Made by a program: the position numbers and the translations under genes. Below, one piece after another: positions 37,715 to 49,308 of a DNA stretch of 64,000 nt (position 1 is its first letter; each line of letters begins with the position of its first letter). The notes under the pieces were generated by a model, which saw nothing but the letters and a program-made list of their open reading frames with translations, was not told the DNA's origin and searched no databases. Origin of the DNA: Cristatella mucedo (Eukaryota; Bryozoa; Phylactolaemata; Cristatellidae); assembly GCA_009760855.2 (NCBI GenBank), contig WPIO01000010.1:3443501-3507500 (forward strand). The letters are read 5' to 3'.

Positions 37715-37913
37715 TCACGAAATGTACCAATTCCATTTGCTTGTTTCGGCTTCATCTTCTTCTGATGAGCTGTCCTTCTCGTCAAACGGGTCGACGCGAT
37801 TTGTTCGCACTGCGGCCGAAGCTTCTCTTAGAAAAGCTGTGTACTCCTCAAAGCTGGAGAATCTCCTGTTGCAGCCCTGGACACGCGTCGTGTTAATCTT
37901 TGCCCATAATCTC
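37715..37913 (-). CDS. Orphan candidate terminal exon, function unknown
   Basis: On the minus strand an acceptor-like TTCTTGTAG is followed by an open frame of 65 codons and TGA. It contains RFSSFEEYTAFLREASAAV and an acidic serine segment (DEKDSSSEEDEAE). The composition looks like coding sequence and the acceptor is reasonable. No preceding exon was found, and the C6orf118-like gene ends at 39566, so ownership is unclear. It may be a mobile-element fragment. Confidence 0.3.
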
Positions 37914-38099
37914 CTACAAGAAGATAAACAGACTCACTGCCACAGCGAAATTTGCTCACGTGCTCCAAAAGCTAAATTTTGACGAGCCGCTGGTTAACGA
38001 TCCAAAGTAAAAAAGCGTGACAGCCGTTCCAGCATCTAAAATATTCAAAATCACTTTGGATATTTCTTGGGTGCTATTTGTGGCCACGATTTCGCTCGT

Positions 38100-39560
38100 C
38101 TATCACTGAACGCAACTGAAGCACGTGAAGCCAAGCAAGAACGCTCCGCTAGTGCTGGGATCCGTGCTCAGAAAAGTTCTGAGCCAAAACACAATGTGGG
38201 AGTGTAACAACATAGCAAGCACTAACCAAGCTGGCCGAAGGTGATGCACCGATGATAGACAGGCACAACAAATACGAGCAGACCACTAAGAGAAGCACAC
38301 TAGCGTTTCCCTAAGGAAAACAAAAGTGATAAAATGCCACGCAAACGTACCAGCCACAAACTAAGTTTGCGTATTATCCTGTGGTCGGGTGCAAAAACAA
38401 AATGTACAGTAAGCCAGATTGTGTCAGTTTCACTGTGCGTGCATCGGGACGCAACGGGTGCGTAGAAATCACAAGAAAAGCGAGATGCTAGCGACAACAA
38501 GCATAACATAACATTCGTCGCCATGTCGCTTTCACTCATGAGCTATGACTGCAAACAATTATCGACAATAAATAATAAGCAAAACAATTTGTCTTAATAA
38601 TTAAATACACTGTGAAGTGAATAAGTTTTTATTGAAGAGACGTTAAACAGCTCCGCACTACTTTAATGCATTTTTCAAATGTGTTTTCAGGTGGTCGCTG
38701 CGTAGGTTAATAAGGCGATTAGCATGTAGCGAAGTTGGCAGCACTTTTGGGCCTGCGGCTAAACAATTATGATAGCAACTGGAGACTAATGTTGTGCTGC
38801 GCTCGCTTTTTGTAGAGATCTTATTTCAATCTTGCCTTGATGGAAGGTTCATGTACGTGAGCTTCGCTAATTAGTCGCTTTTTATCTCTTCTAGACCTTA
38901 AAAGTTGATCTGTGCTCACAATTTCGCCATAATGATATAATTTTCAAGACTTTCAGTTCTTCCCTGTGAGCAGAGTAATTTATTTATACTAGCACGCGGT
39001 AGAAGTAGTCTGTGACTTATCGGTGTCTTAATTATTGTCAAAGTTTGTAGCTGCTGTCAACGCTACTTTCAACGCAGATACGAACACGATATTTGCTTAG
39101 TCAATGCCCTGAAGCCTGAGACTTCCCAGCGATAGTAACCCTGCATGTCTACGGTTTTCCCAATTTTAAACATTGAGTAGAGTCATTTCCTGATGTTCCA
39201 AGTTGACGAAAAGAAAGTACATACTGTAATCCATTGAGCAAGGCTCAGAATCCTGAGGCAAACCAGCTTTTCTGGCCGTAATGCCGTAACGTAAGAGCTT
39301 GGGTAGGCGGATTTTACAGTGAGCCCAAGAACGCGTACCGGATCTGAAGCATGAGCCATTCTTCTGGAGCTCACTCTCCCTACGATTCTACATGCAAGTA
39401 TTTTCCTTAACGTGGAAAACAGGCTAGCTGGAGTTGGAGCTGCTTTTCATCAGCCTGTATTGGGTGACGGACTCGTGGGATTCTCGAACGATTTCACAAC
39501 CGTCGACACCGTCTTAGTAAGCTGCCCAAGGCTGTTCAAGACTTTAGCATCTGCCTTCGC
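38100..39560. other. Region downstream of the C6orf118-like gene
   Basis: Probable 3' UTR and spacer. On the minus strand an AATAAA at 38984-38979 lies 582 bp after the stop codon and could be its poly(A) signal. Nothing else was recognised. Confidence 0.4.
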
Positions 39561-39565
39561 TGCAC

Positions 39566-42500
39566 CTACTGCCTGTCCCGCTCGCTGGTCTCCGAGTGCT
39601 TCACGGCACTCTGAATCGTGGACTCCATCTCTTCGATACCCTTCTCCAGCAATTCATTCTGCTTGAGGAGCTTTTGGATTTCCAACTGGAAAGAGAAACC
39701 GGATATCTGCAAGCCACTGCTCCCACCAACTACAAAGTGGGCTGAGAAAGGTTCGACGTCAGCTCAATGAAGTCATCCAGCCGATGTGCGCGTACCTCGG
39801 TCTCCTTGACGCACTGCTCCAGCTGCTGGACAATGACGTTGGGCACGTACTCCTCGCGAAGCCGCTGCTTGAGCTCGTTGATCTTGTCCATTCGCTCAAG
39901 GATCGTTGAATGCAGATCTTCGAGCTGATCGGCAAGACTAATCTGCTGCTCCTCGCGGTATGTGGATCGCTTTGGCACTTCTGCAGCGCCAAAGATCAGA
40001 AGTGCTGCACGACCCAAAAATAATAACGCAAATGGACTAGCAGAAGCGAGCATACCGGCGGGCCGCTACTTCACTTTTAAGGTTTCACCAAGATGAGAAA
40101 CCAATAGCAAAGAAAGAGGGAGCTTTTTTGAATGGCTATTTGCGGATACAATGCTTTTATTCGAGTTTTAACAATGCAAATGCGCTTTAAAAATCAACAG
40201 ATCTAATGCAGCCTTGCTGTGGCCCAGGCGGTACAGGGGCGTTTTCCTTTTCAAGTGAAGGGCTATATTGTGTTATCAACTGCTCTCCAGAACCGGTCAT
40301 TTAAAGAGGAGAGGAGACGCTCCTCTCAATACGGTATCTACTTCGACTGTTAGTTAGCAGCTTTACCAGAGTCGAAGAAGGTGGTCAGAGTAAGGTGGTA
40401 CCACGTCATAAGAGAGATCATTTCTTTCCTACTCAGTATCATCTTTCATCAAGGTTGTGGATTGTGCCAAATTACTACAATGCCACTCAGTCATTTCTGC
40501 GTGTGAAACATTGCAATGGACTGACCTAATAAACCTCTACGACGGGAGCTCTGGACCTGCTTGCATATAGTGTTAAGCTGTCAACAAAAAGAAAAGCTGA
40601 GGTACCACCGAACCATAAATATCGGATTCAGAGTTGTTTCGCTTGTACGTAAGCAGTTACACTCGGAGCCTAGTCAAAGAGCCACGAGTTGCCGGTGAAG
40701 TAATTGCAATAACAATAATACATTTGTATAGGGCTCTTAGAAAACTGAATCTCTTTCTATGCACTTTTACAGATGCTATTTAGAAGTAAACGTTTCTCAT
40801 TTATATTTTTCGACGCATTGCTATTCGAGAGAGATAGCGAGAAAAAAGCATCTTCCTCTATCACGGAAAGCAGCGTTCTCCGATGATTGGCTAGCGTGGT
40901 TTCTAACGCAGCGCTCATTGGACGACGCAAGCACTTCATCGAGCACGGTTAACTTGAGCTTTTCCGCAATCCAAATTTAAAAGAGCAAGAACGTATTTAG
41001 AGCCTCCCAGCTGGTCTATCTGAGGTATGCTACTGTTTCAGAAGCTAGCGAACGGGGGTGCAACATGCACGATGAAGCCAAACACTTGTCGGCTAAACGT
41101 AACTTTTATCGGCTATTCAGCGACAAAGACCCACATGAGTTTTCAGGTTGACCACAAATTATCTTTCACTCGCGGTCTTTAATACTAACCAGTCGGCGGC
41201 TGCCCTGAGCCTGTGCTTACCTGGCTCGATTGGTTCCTTGAGAAGATCCTGCTCTTTCTCCATTTCTTCTCTTAACCTGTAATATGTTCACGTGGAAAAT
41301 CTGAGGTGACTAAGAAACTGCAGATCAGCAGCGTTTTTTAATAGCGAACTAGAACTAACGAAAATGCTTAGAGCAGAATGAACGCAGATAGCCATTGACA
41401 TACCCAAAGCCACATTAGACTAAGCTAGACTACGGCTCAGAGTCTGTGGGCTCCAGTTTTCTTGGTTCAGGTGATCGCAGCATCTTACACGTCACTCAGA
41501 ATTAGCTAAGGTAAATGCAAGCCGCGATGAATAAGCAATGGAATCTCTAGAACACAGCAGCAGCCAATGCTTGATCGGCTACGGCAGCATTTACCAACAT
41601 CAGCTGTTTGACGCCTAAAACAATTAGTGAACCGCTACGGAGGTTAAACCACATCACCGAGAAAAACTGGGAGCATTTCTTTCAAAACTAAAATGATTGG
41701 CGGACGTCTGCCTTAGAACGGAACGATGAGCATATTTTTCGTCTCGAATGGAGAAAGCGGATACCGGCGGGTTGCCTCTGGGCTGTCCTCTGGGTTACAC
41801 GGTTCCAGTTCTCCACTGGATTTAACTGTCCATGTGCTGTCTGTCTTTCAGCAGTACTCGTCATAGGGCTTACAGCAGCATGCGGCTTAGCATTAAAATT
41901 CAATCTTGCGCAAATTTACAAAAATAAAACTTAATTATGTTCAAGAGTTAATTCCAATGAAGCCGTTTTTGCTTGGCTCGAATGACAAGATCAAGCTGTG
42001 AAGCGGTTTTTGACAATGTAACAAATATTTCATTGACATCCAATGGATTTCGATTTTTCGTTTTCGCTGAAAACTCTCAAAGGTATGTAGTAGCAAACGG
42101 AGTCAAAGTGCAGTTTTTGCTGGCTTTTCAGACGAGGATGCAGTATTTGTATGAGTAAGATGCTTCAAAGCTCACTAGAATTTTCAAAGGCTACTCGGGT
42201 TAAATTCGTTTCGTAGAACTTCCTATGCTCTCGTGTCACTTAGGTCGCACAGTTGACAAGTTCTGGATCCATAACAATCCGGTGAGCCGTGATGGCACAC
42301 TAGGTAAGGTGGTCGCTTTCACGACCTCGGGACCGAGGTTGTGGGTTCGATTCCTGCGGTGGACGATCCCTTATCGCCACCGCAAGCTGTGGCGAAAGCC
42401 GTAAAGGCTCTTCTGTCGCTATACAAAAAGAGGCTGTTAAATCAGCTAGGATTTATTTTATTCATTTAATCCTGTCTATATCGGCACAGAAAGGATTACG

Positions 42501-45500
42501 AACCGGAATTCCAACTTTAAGGTCACCTGAGTAGGTGACCCCTTTGAAAGAATTCTGCAGGGCCTAGAGAATTGTTTCTACAGAGAAATTGAAACTGTTT
42601 CGCGGGTTTCTTACTCTCGATTCTCTCCTGCAGAAGCTCTACTTCAAGCATCTGAAATTTTGACGAGTTTTCTGCCTCCAAACTCCTATTCCACAGAACG
42701 TGGCGAGAAAAGCTTGCGGTCTTTCAGCAGCCCTCCATAACGGTGACTCGCACCAGGGCCTCTAATCGCAAGATTCACCCCCTTCACATATGGCCAACAA
42801 TATCCGACTAGTAGGCCAGTCCGTAAATGGGTTCGTCACTGCGAAGCTCAATCGATCCCTTAAAGGCTTATCCTCTAGAAAGCCAGCGGACGAAATTCTT
42901 CTTCTGCTGTTCCCTTTTCTTGAAAAACCTCTCGAAAACGCGCCCGTTCCACACACCTAGCTCGAACGAAGTTGAAAATTTTCACATTCGTAGTCGGTAA
43001 AAATTTCGTTCAGAATTGTTGGTATCGTTTTTGACGCCAGCGCATGTCGACACGAAAAACTGTGACGGTGATCTCACCGCGACTCCAGTCGCGGTGACCT
43101 GAGGAGCTTCTCTCTTCACCATAGCTCTGAACATAGCGCAGTCATAAAAGAACGCCATAAAGCTTCCGGTTGACTGTTGACCAAGAATGAAAGGAGATTT
43201 ACCGCAACGTAAAAACGTAGTTTATTCGTTTGTATAGCACCCTAAGAGAACCAAACCTCCATCCAGGCACTTTGTCGATGGGCTAGACTCCACGACCTCG
43301 GTCGTTGAAGGTGAGCACCTTATTCCTACGCCAAACTAGGGTGGCGTATGTGAACATGCGTACGTATCGAAAGAAAATAAAGCAGAACTAGCCTAGGGTA
43401 TGCGCTAGCTCACGGATAAATGCTAAGTGGAGGGGAGGAGTGAGGTGAAAACGCACAATATACTATGAAATGAATATCAAGCTGTGAGCTTACCTTGGGG
43501 ACGTGGCACTGGATATCGCATTCTACGCTGGTTCCATAGTTTTTTAAGACATGATTTTATGTAAGATTAGGGCCTAATAGTTGAAACTTACTCAAATGGG
43601 CAGAAAAGAACTAATATCTAGGCCCAAAATTTGGTAGAAGCTCGTGTTATCAAAGTAGTAAGCTATTTCCGGCGTGGTCATCGTTAGAAAACCATTTTCT
43701 TTTTAACTTGTTCTTGTTAAGCATCATGCCCTACAGCTTTAGTTGCATTATTTTTAGAACAAATTTAAATTGCAAGGCATAAAAAGGCTTAACTTTTTGA
43801 ATGCCTTCCGAACATTACCCCTTCAATGGAAAACCTTCTAAAAGTCAAAACCTGACGACTATGATGATTGTGTGTCATCAGACTGCATGCTGTAGCCTCT
43901 CGTGAAAACCTATATATTTACTGAATTTCTCCTGCAACAACTGGCGCATAATAAAATCTGATAGATATTAGCAAAAGCAACAACTTAATATGAGGAAATA
44001 TTAAATAGAAGTGTTAAATTCTCATTTGACTTTCACGAACTTCCTGAAGCCAGTCCATGGACCCCTTGTAGGTCTATGGACACAAGTTAAGAATGTCTGC
44101 TTAAAGCAGAGGTCGGCAAACTCTAGCCTTTAGGCCAGATCTGGCCTAGCTAGTAAACCAATCCGGCCTAACTGCCCCGTAGCTATTTATTGATGGATCC
44201 GGTCTAATTGAGTTGTCGCGGTTTCGTTCACGTTCATTACTGCTGTTGCAGCTCAAGTTGTGGCCCGCGTGTATTTTTGGAAATTGAAACAGAAGCGCCT
44301 GACCGGAGAGGAATGATATACGTCTACCCTTATAACTGCCGTGCACATCTGCGCGTCTTTTGCGACCGTTTGTTTGTTGGTCTCGCCACGCCCACTCCGC
44401 CCGCCTGACGGACTGGGCGTGGTTTCTTCTGGCCTAGTGTGCCTTCTTGACCTCCTGAAACGCCTAGTAGTCCGAAAAGTTTGCCGACCCCTGGCTTAAA
44501 CCATCGGCTTAAATTTTCGCTTACACGCCCAAGCCGTAATTAATAGAAGCAGAAATTATTAACTTAAAGACGTAATAAAACCATTAATTAATGCAATATA
44601 ACATCCTCGTCGTAAATAACTAAAAATGGGCACGTGGTGCCTTTCTCACCAGCGCTGCTTAAGAATTTCTATTGAAAGCGACGTGGCTCAGATTTTGCTA
44701 TAGCACTGCGACCATGCAGCAACAAAACCTGTCAATCATATATGGCTGCGAAGCTGCATGGGTGCTATTCATCAACAATGCAACCTCGCATGACAACGTG
44801 GTTGATGAGTGGCACCGCAGAGCTCCAGTCTTGGCACCGTGGCTGCTTGATTCAGATATAAGTTGCTCAGCCTCGCTAACTGGTCACTTTCAAAAGCATT
44901 GAGAAAATCTATCATAACTCCAAGCGTCCAGAGAGCAGGATAGTTAAAGTAGCGTAATCGCGAATGTGGTTAAGACCAATCAACATTTCAAATCAATGCA
45001 GGGCTTGTACAGCTAAGTGGTCTTCTCAGGCTTTTTCTAAATCCAAATCCCAAACGGTATGAACGAATTAAAACTATGTTTTCAGTCTGGTTACTCAAAA
45101 TAAGACCCCCAAAAAACGTCGTGTCTTCTTTGAAATCGCCGACGGAAAATTTAAAATTAAGAGGCAAACATAGCCACTTACCCACAAGAAAACTAAAATC
45201 AAAATTCTTAAAATGGTTGACGTCACCGCCTGAGACAATATATTAACATAGCGGATCAACGTGGCTATCACTACTACCGAAGCACCCTAACATACGCGGC
45301 ATGACAGCTGACAACGGTCAACCAAGAGAATAAATCAACTGTCTTACTTGGACGGTATCATTAAAAAGTAGCACTTTCAAATAAACTAAATTTTGCCCTA
45401 CTTTTAACACTGATGGTATCACCACGAGCAATTTGAAAGCCGAGACTATGCAAATATACGCACCTGTCGTTTACACTGAGCAACTTTTTTCCTTCGTCCT

Positions 45501-47905
45501 CCAGTCTGACTAAGTTAGCCTTCTCCTTTTGAAGCTGTCTTGGACTGGATATGCGCTTATCTGCTAGACTCTTGGCTTGCTCGCGCAGAACGTGACTTTG
45601 AGTAGGAGGATTATCCAACAGGTGCGACACATAGCGGTCATACTCATCCTGCACGATTGAATGCATACACATTTGCATATTCAGCACTTGGTCATTGATT
45701 AAGCACGGCTCGACATTTCCTTCGGCAAATGACTGCACGGTAAAATCAAGAGGCAGCTCACTCATAAGTAGCTAATGACACAGATTGCTTAACAACCAGC
45801 CAGTTTGCATAGCCATCACTCTACTTCCGGAGCATTCCGCTACATGCATTTAACGAGGTTCAGCCGAGCGCTTGTCTTTCACCTTGATTCTTTTCAGCAA
45901 GTAACCAAACAATGGAGAGCTGTCTATTAGCTCGTCCAGTATGCCGCTGTGTATTTGCAGTCGATGAAATGTTGTACCATGGCCAGAGCCAAGCTGATTC
46001 AGCTCCTAAAGGAATCAATGCCAACAAAGCAGTCAATCATCAAGAAAAAACTCGCTACGCTGCTAGATTAGAGGAATTTATCTTTTTTTAAGGAATACAA
46101 AAATGTAACAAAGAAACCGAAATTCAAAATTGGGGAGACTTCTCAATCGCAGTATGTGATTGATCGCAAATCATACCTTGCTGCACTTGAAAGAGTGTAA
46201 CAAAACCTGATAAAGTGCAACAACAGCCACATAACATTATGAATAGCAAGACTAAGTTTACCACAGTTTGAGATATGAATAAAAACTTCGCAGCTTTCCA
46301 CTCAATAATAATTAGAATACTGATACATTTGTGTAGCGCTCTCAGAGAACTTCATCTCTTTTGTGTACTAGAGATAATGCTGGAAAGAAACCATGATGAT
46401 TACGGTTGGTGGTGTCAACACGCATCATATGGTTAGTGGTTACTTGCTCAGTGTGAGCTCAAAGGGGAATCACAAGACCTCAACCACCTAGCTATTTAGA
46501 GAACATAAAGCGGTTCTGATCATGAACAAATTGGTCCCATTGATATATAATACATGGGTCTTTAACTATGTTCTTAGCTTAAGGGTGGGCCAAAATTAGT
46601 GCATTATCTTAACCGTGGCTCCAGGTTTTGACAGATGCCAATTCCAGGAGTGCCAACTGACTGCTAGATATCTCAATTTTGACTTGTCAATTAACAGAAA
46701 CTGCTGGTTACCAGTAAGCATCAGCATAATTTTCACTGATTCGGCGTAAGTCTAAATCCATTAAACAACGCTGTGAATATTTCAAGGCTCATCAACAATA
46801 TTTTTGAAACATATTAAGTGCAGCTAAAGTTCATACTGCCCTTCCGAATATTCCTGGTGTCCTTTTGTGTTTCTGTTTCCCATGCTGCGTTAGAGTAGAG
46901 ATTAGAGAGTAATGTCAGCAAGCTTTGGGCATGCAACTCTAATACATGTTTGGCTAAGCTCGGATTCCTGTGAGATCCGCTTAACTTTGGAGCACTGAAT
47001 TTAATAGTTATCTCAATATTCGCGCATCAGTTACCAAGTGTCTGTAAGTTCCCTTAGCAAGCCCAGACTCATACCCCCAAATCAGGAGCTGAGCTTTCCA
47101 AATTTGCGAACGTGCGTGGAAACCAAGCATGCCATGCGTTCCCAAAAGTTATCGAGAATTTTATTAACATCATATCCCTGAGCAGAGCATAGAGCGGTGC
47201 ATCTTAAGAGGCACGCATGATCATCGCACGGGACTGGATCGTGGACCCGGTACGTACCTCCCTTAGTTTATCTTCCAGGTACTTGACAGCCATCTCTCCA
47301 GACATGACGTTTCTCTCTTGTGCCTCGTATTTTCTGATAACGTGATCCTCAAGAAGTCTCATGTCTTTGTAATGATCGCTCTTCGTTGCTCCATTCGGTA
47401 AGGCCAAGTGACTCCGTAACTTTTCCAAGTTCCGAGACTTCAGCTTACCTTTAGTAACCAGATTCTCAGCATCTGCATCTTCTGCAGCCCAAGGCCTCTC
47501 TCCGGGAGAGTTAAAAAGATCCCTTATCCCTCGTCCGCTGGTGTCAAGTTCCTCTATTAAGACTCTCTTATCCAGACCTGATCGATTATCGTCCGACGAT
47601 GGTCGTGCGGCTCGGGGAAGAAAACCATCCGACCCCATAGAGAAGCTCACCAATGCGGCCTTCATTTCATCATCCCTGCTTGCATTCTTCTTCTCTTCGG
47701 ATGGTCCCTTGTATTTTTTTCCAGCTCGTTCGGCAGTTTCCCACGATGCATGGCCTTGAGCGCGGGCCACCGGTCGAGGAAGCCGAGATTCGTTAAGGTG
47801 GCCGCCAGCATAGTCATGCACGTCTCTTTGATTGGCACGCTCTAAAGAGTCCAAGAGGTCACCCAGGCTCCGTTCCTGCCAGCTACCGTTCGCACCTTTA
47901 GCCAT
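39566..47905 (-). CDS. C6orf118: C6orf118-like coiled-coil protein, complete, 438 aa
   Basis: Function is not established. Relatives are C6orf118 and TSNAXIP1, which share a conserved N-terminal domain and are reported mainly in ciliated and testis tissue. Six exons join in phase: 47905-47258, 46005-45883, 45648-45464, 41276-41221, 39980-39796, 39685-39566, giving 439 codons with stop. Residues 6-40 (RSLGDLLDSLERANQRDVHD, then GGHLNES) resemble the start of C6orf118. Residues about 217-275 (LQIHSGILDELIDSSPLFGY, then LLKRIK and DEYDRY across a phase-0 junction) resemble the TSNAXIP1_N-type core. The rest is predicted coiled coil rich in Lys, Glu and Leu, ending ETSERDRQ. The length is close to that remembered for the human protein (about 470). 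Its start codon faces the LOXHD1-like gene 636 bp away. The assignment rests on recalled motifs and should be confirmed by a profile search. Confidence 0.75.
40080..41200. other. Intron of the C6orf118-like gene with a LINE 3'-end fragment
   Basis: A minus-oriented LINE tail (AATAATAATACATTTGTATA, then CTGAATCTCTTTCTATGCAC) lies at about 40713-40775. The rest shows nothing recognised. Confidence 0.55.
42283..42454 (+). repeat. SINE, family A, copy 6 (full length)
   Basis: The clearest copy of family A: TGAGCCGTGATGGCACACTA, then TAGGTAAGGTGG, B box GGGTTCGATTCC, and GGCTCTTCTGTCGCTATACA ending AGCTAGGATTT. It lies in the intron between exons 3 and 4 of the C6orf118-like gene, antisense to it. 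Confidence 0.92.
43217..43345 (-). repeat. SINE, family B, copy 4
   Basis: Contains TTTGTATAGCACCCTAAGAG, CTCCATCCAGGCAC, then a B-box region CTAGACTCCACGACC and an A-box region GAGCACCTTATTCC. This is a head plus LINE-like tail on the minus strand, in the same intron as SINE-A copy 6. Confidence 0.78.
44107..44493. mobile_element. hAT-type MITE with 8-bp target-site duplication
   Basis: A 387-bp non-autonomous element. The left end CAGAGGTCGGCAAACT and right end AGTTTGCCGACCCCTG are inverted repeats (15 of 16 bases). It is flanked by GCTTAAAG (44099-44106) and GCTTAAAC (44494-44501), an 8-bp duplication with one change, as expected for hAT elements. There is no transposase; a 66-residue plus frame inside is incidental. 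It lies in the C6orf118-like intron between exons 3 and 4. Confidence 0.88.
46308..46372 (-). repeat. LINE 3'-end fragment with AAT tail
   Basis: Contains AATAATAATTAGAATACTGA then GTGTAGCGCTCTCAGAGAAC, then TTCATCTCTTTTG. It is a short truncated LINE or SINE tail in the C6orf118-like intron between exons 1 and 2. Confidence 0.68.
46380..47255. other. First coding intron of the C6orf118-like gene, remaining part
   Basis: Nothing further was recognised between the LINE tail and the exon 1 donor (GAG|GTACGTAC on the minus strand). Confidence 0.45.
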
Positions 47906-48541
47906 TCCGCTAGGTGGTAGCGTAGCTACGGATTGGCCCCTGATCGACAGCCGCCATGATTCCCGTTACCGTGACTACGGCTGCGAGAAGAGGCAATCTA
48001 GCGCCACAAAGCTGGTTCCGTGGCAATTCATATTTGGTTAAGCATTTTTTAATGACTCTGATACGCCAATGGTGCACGATAGACGTGTGGCTGTCTGACC
48101 GGCGATCAGTCGGTCACAGACCACAGATGCTATTGCCCGGTGACGCGCGTCCTACGCAGGCGCACTCACGATGGCAACCACGTCCCCAGTGATGTAAATA
48201 AGATGGCCTCGCGTGTCTCGACCTCGCCCTCTTGACGCCGGCACTCCTGAAGTCTGAGCTTTTTGCGCTCGCCTGGCAACAATAAGCTGCCAGAAGGTAC
48301 TTGCGTGATATTTCAACCGGCTAAAGTTGCCGCGTTATGCCGCCGTTGTTCGTTCGTATCGGGTTGCCGGGTTAGTTGGACGAGACAGCATTAAGGGGTC
48401 CCGAGGGCGGCGGCGGCGGCGACGGCCTGCTTTCGAGCGCTGCTCGCTAAGCTAAGTCACCGTTTGACGCCGCACTAGCTCTGTTTTTCGATTGGCTGCT
48501 GCTCCTCCACCATCAACCTCCCGCTCCTCTTTCCAGGGATT
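47906..48541. promoter_or_regulatory. Candidate bidirectional promoter, C6orf118-like / LOXHD1-like
   Basis: 636 bp separate the two outward-facing start codons, and the sequence is CpG-rich towards LOXHD1. RFX/X-box half-sites (GTTRCC or GGYAAC) occur at 47965 (GTTACC), 48173 (GGCAAC), 48275 (GGCAAC) and 48363 (GTTGCC). RFX factors drive ciliary and sensory genes in animals. No perfect full X-box palindrome was seen. An acceptor CTTTCCAG at 48529-48536 lies just before the LOXHD1 ATG, so its first exon may be non-coding and within this block. Confidence 0.5.
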
Positions 48542-49237
48542 ATGCCGGCGGCGGGCATATTTTATGACGCGCCCCTCAGAGAGAGCTCCGACCGAGTGAA
48601 AGCGGCTCTGGACGCGATGGCCGGCCATCGCGGCCGTACTGACGTGTATGCCGCATATGCATCAGGCTACGACGGCCGAGTCCTGGTTCGCCCGGGCTCA
48701 GGTAAGCGAATGGTGCGCGTGAGAGCTGGCGTCGGACCGATTCGTCCTGCCCCCCCCCCCCCCCCCGCGGCGGCGGCGTTTCCGACGATCGCCGCTCGAG
48801 GGGGCGCGGGCTGGCTGCCGTTGAGAGCAGCCCGTCATGTATCATTTTTTTTTTCATTTGGCAGAGAAAGACTTGCGGTAGCTCGAGCGCGTGAGCGGCG
48901 GGCGCGGTGGCCGCTATATCCTTGCTGCCACGTGTTTGTAGCGCCTGCCTTGCGAGGAGAGACCGGCGGCCTCGGCGGCGCTGCGTACGTAGCGCCGCAC
49001 AGGCCGGAGTACACGGACACCGAGCTGCGCTCTGCCTACGCCTACCCCGGATACCCGAAACCGCGGGCGCCGCCGTATGCGAATCGCACGGTTCAGGTGT
49101 ACAAGAACGTGGCCATCGGCCGGCCGACCGTGGCCCACGCGGGCAGGAGCGTCGGGATACCGCACTACGAGTCGCTAAACGACGTGCACATGCACGAATA
49201 CTTCGAGCGCCGGTTTTGCAGCTGCAACTTTGTGCCG
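48542..49237 (+). CDS. LOXHD1: LOXHD1-like exons 1-2: N-terminal Tyr/Pro-rich region
   Basis: Residues 1-152. Exon 1 starts [15 protein letters not shown] and ends GSG (donor CAG|GTAAGC). Exon 2 (acceptor TTTGTAG, donor CCG|GTCAGT) contains [20 protein letters not shown] and ERRFCSC. The region is rich in Tyr, Pro and Ala and probably unstructured. The frame is also open through intron 1, so the exon 2 start is set by the acceptor and phase only. Confidence 0.7.
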
Positions 49238-49251
49238 GTCAGTGGAAGCGC

Positions 49252-49308
<57 letters not shown>

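Noticed and set aside
44208-44408. 66-residue plus-strand frame
   Set aside because: Lies wholly inside the hAT MITE and has no similarity to a protein family.
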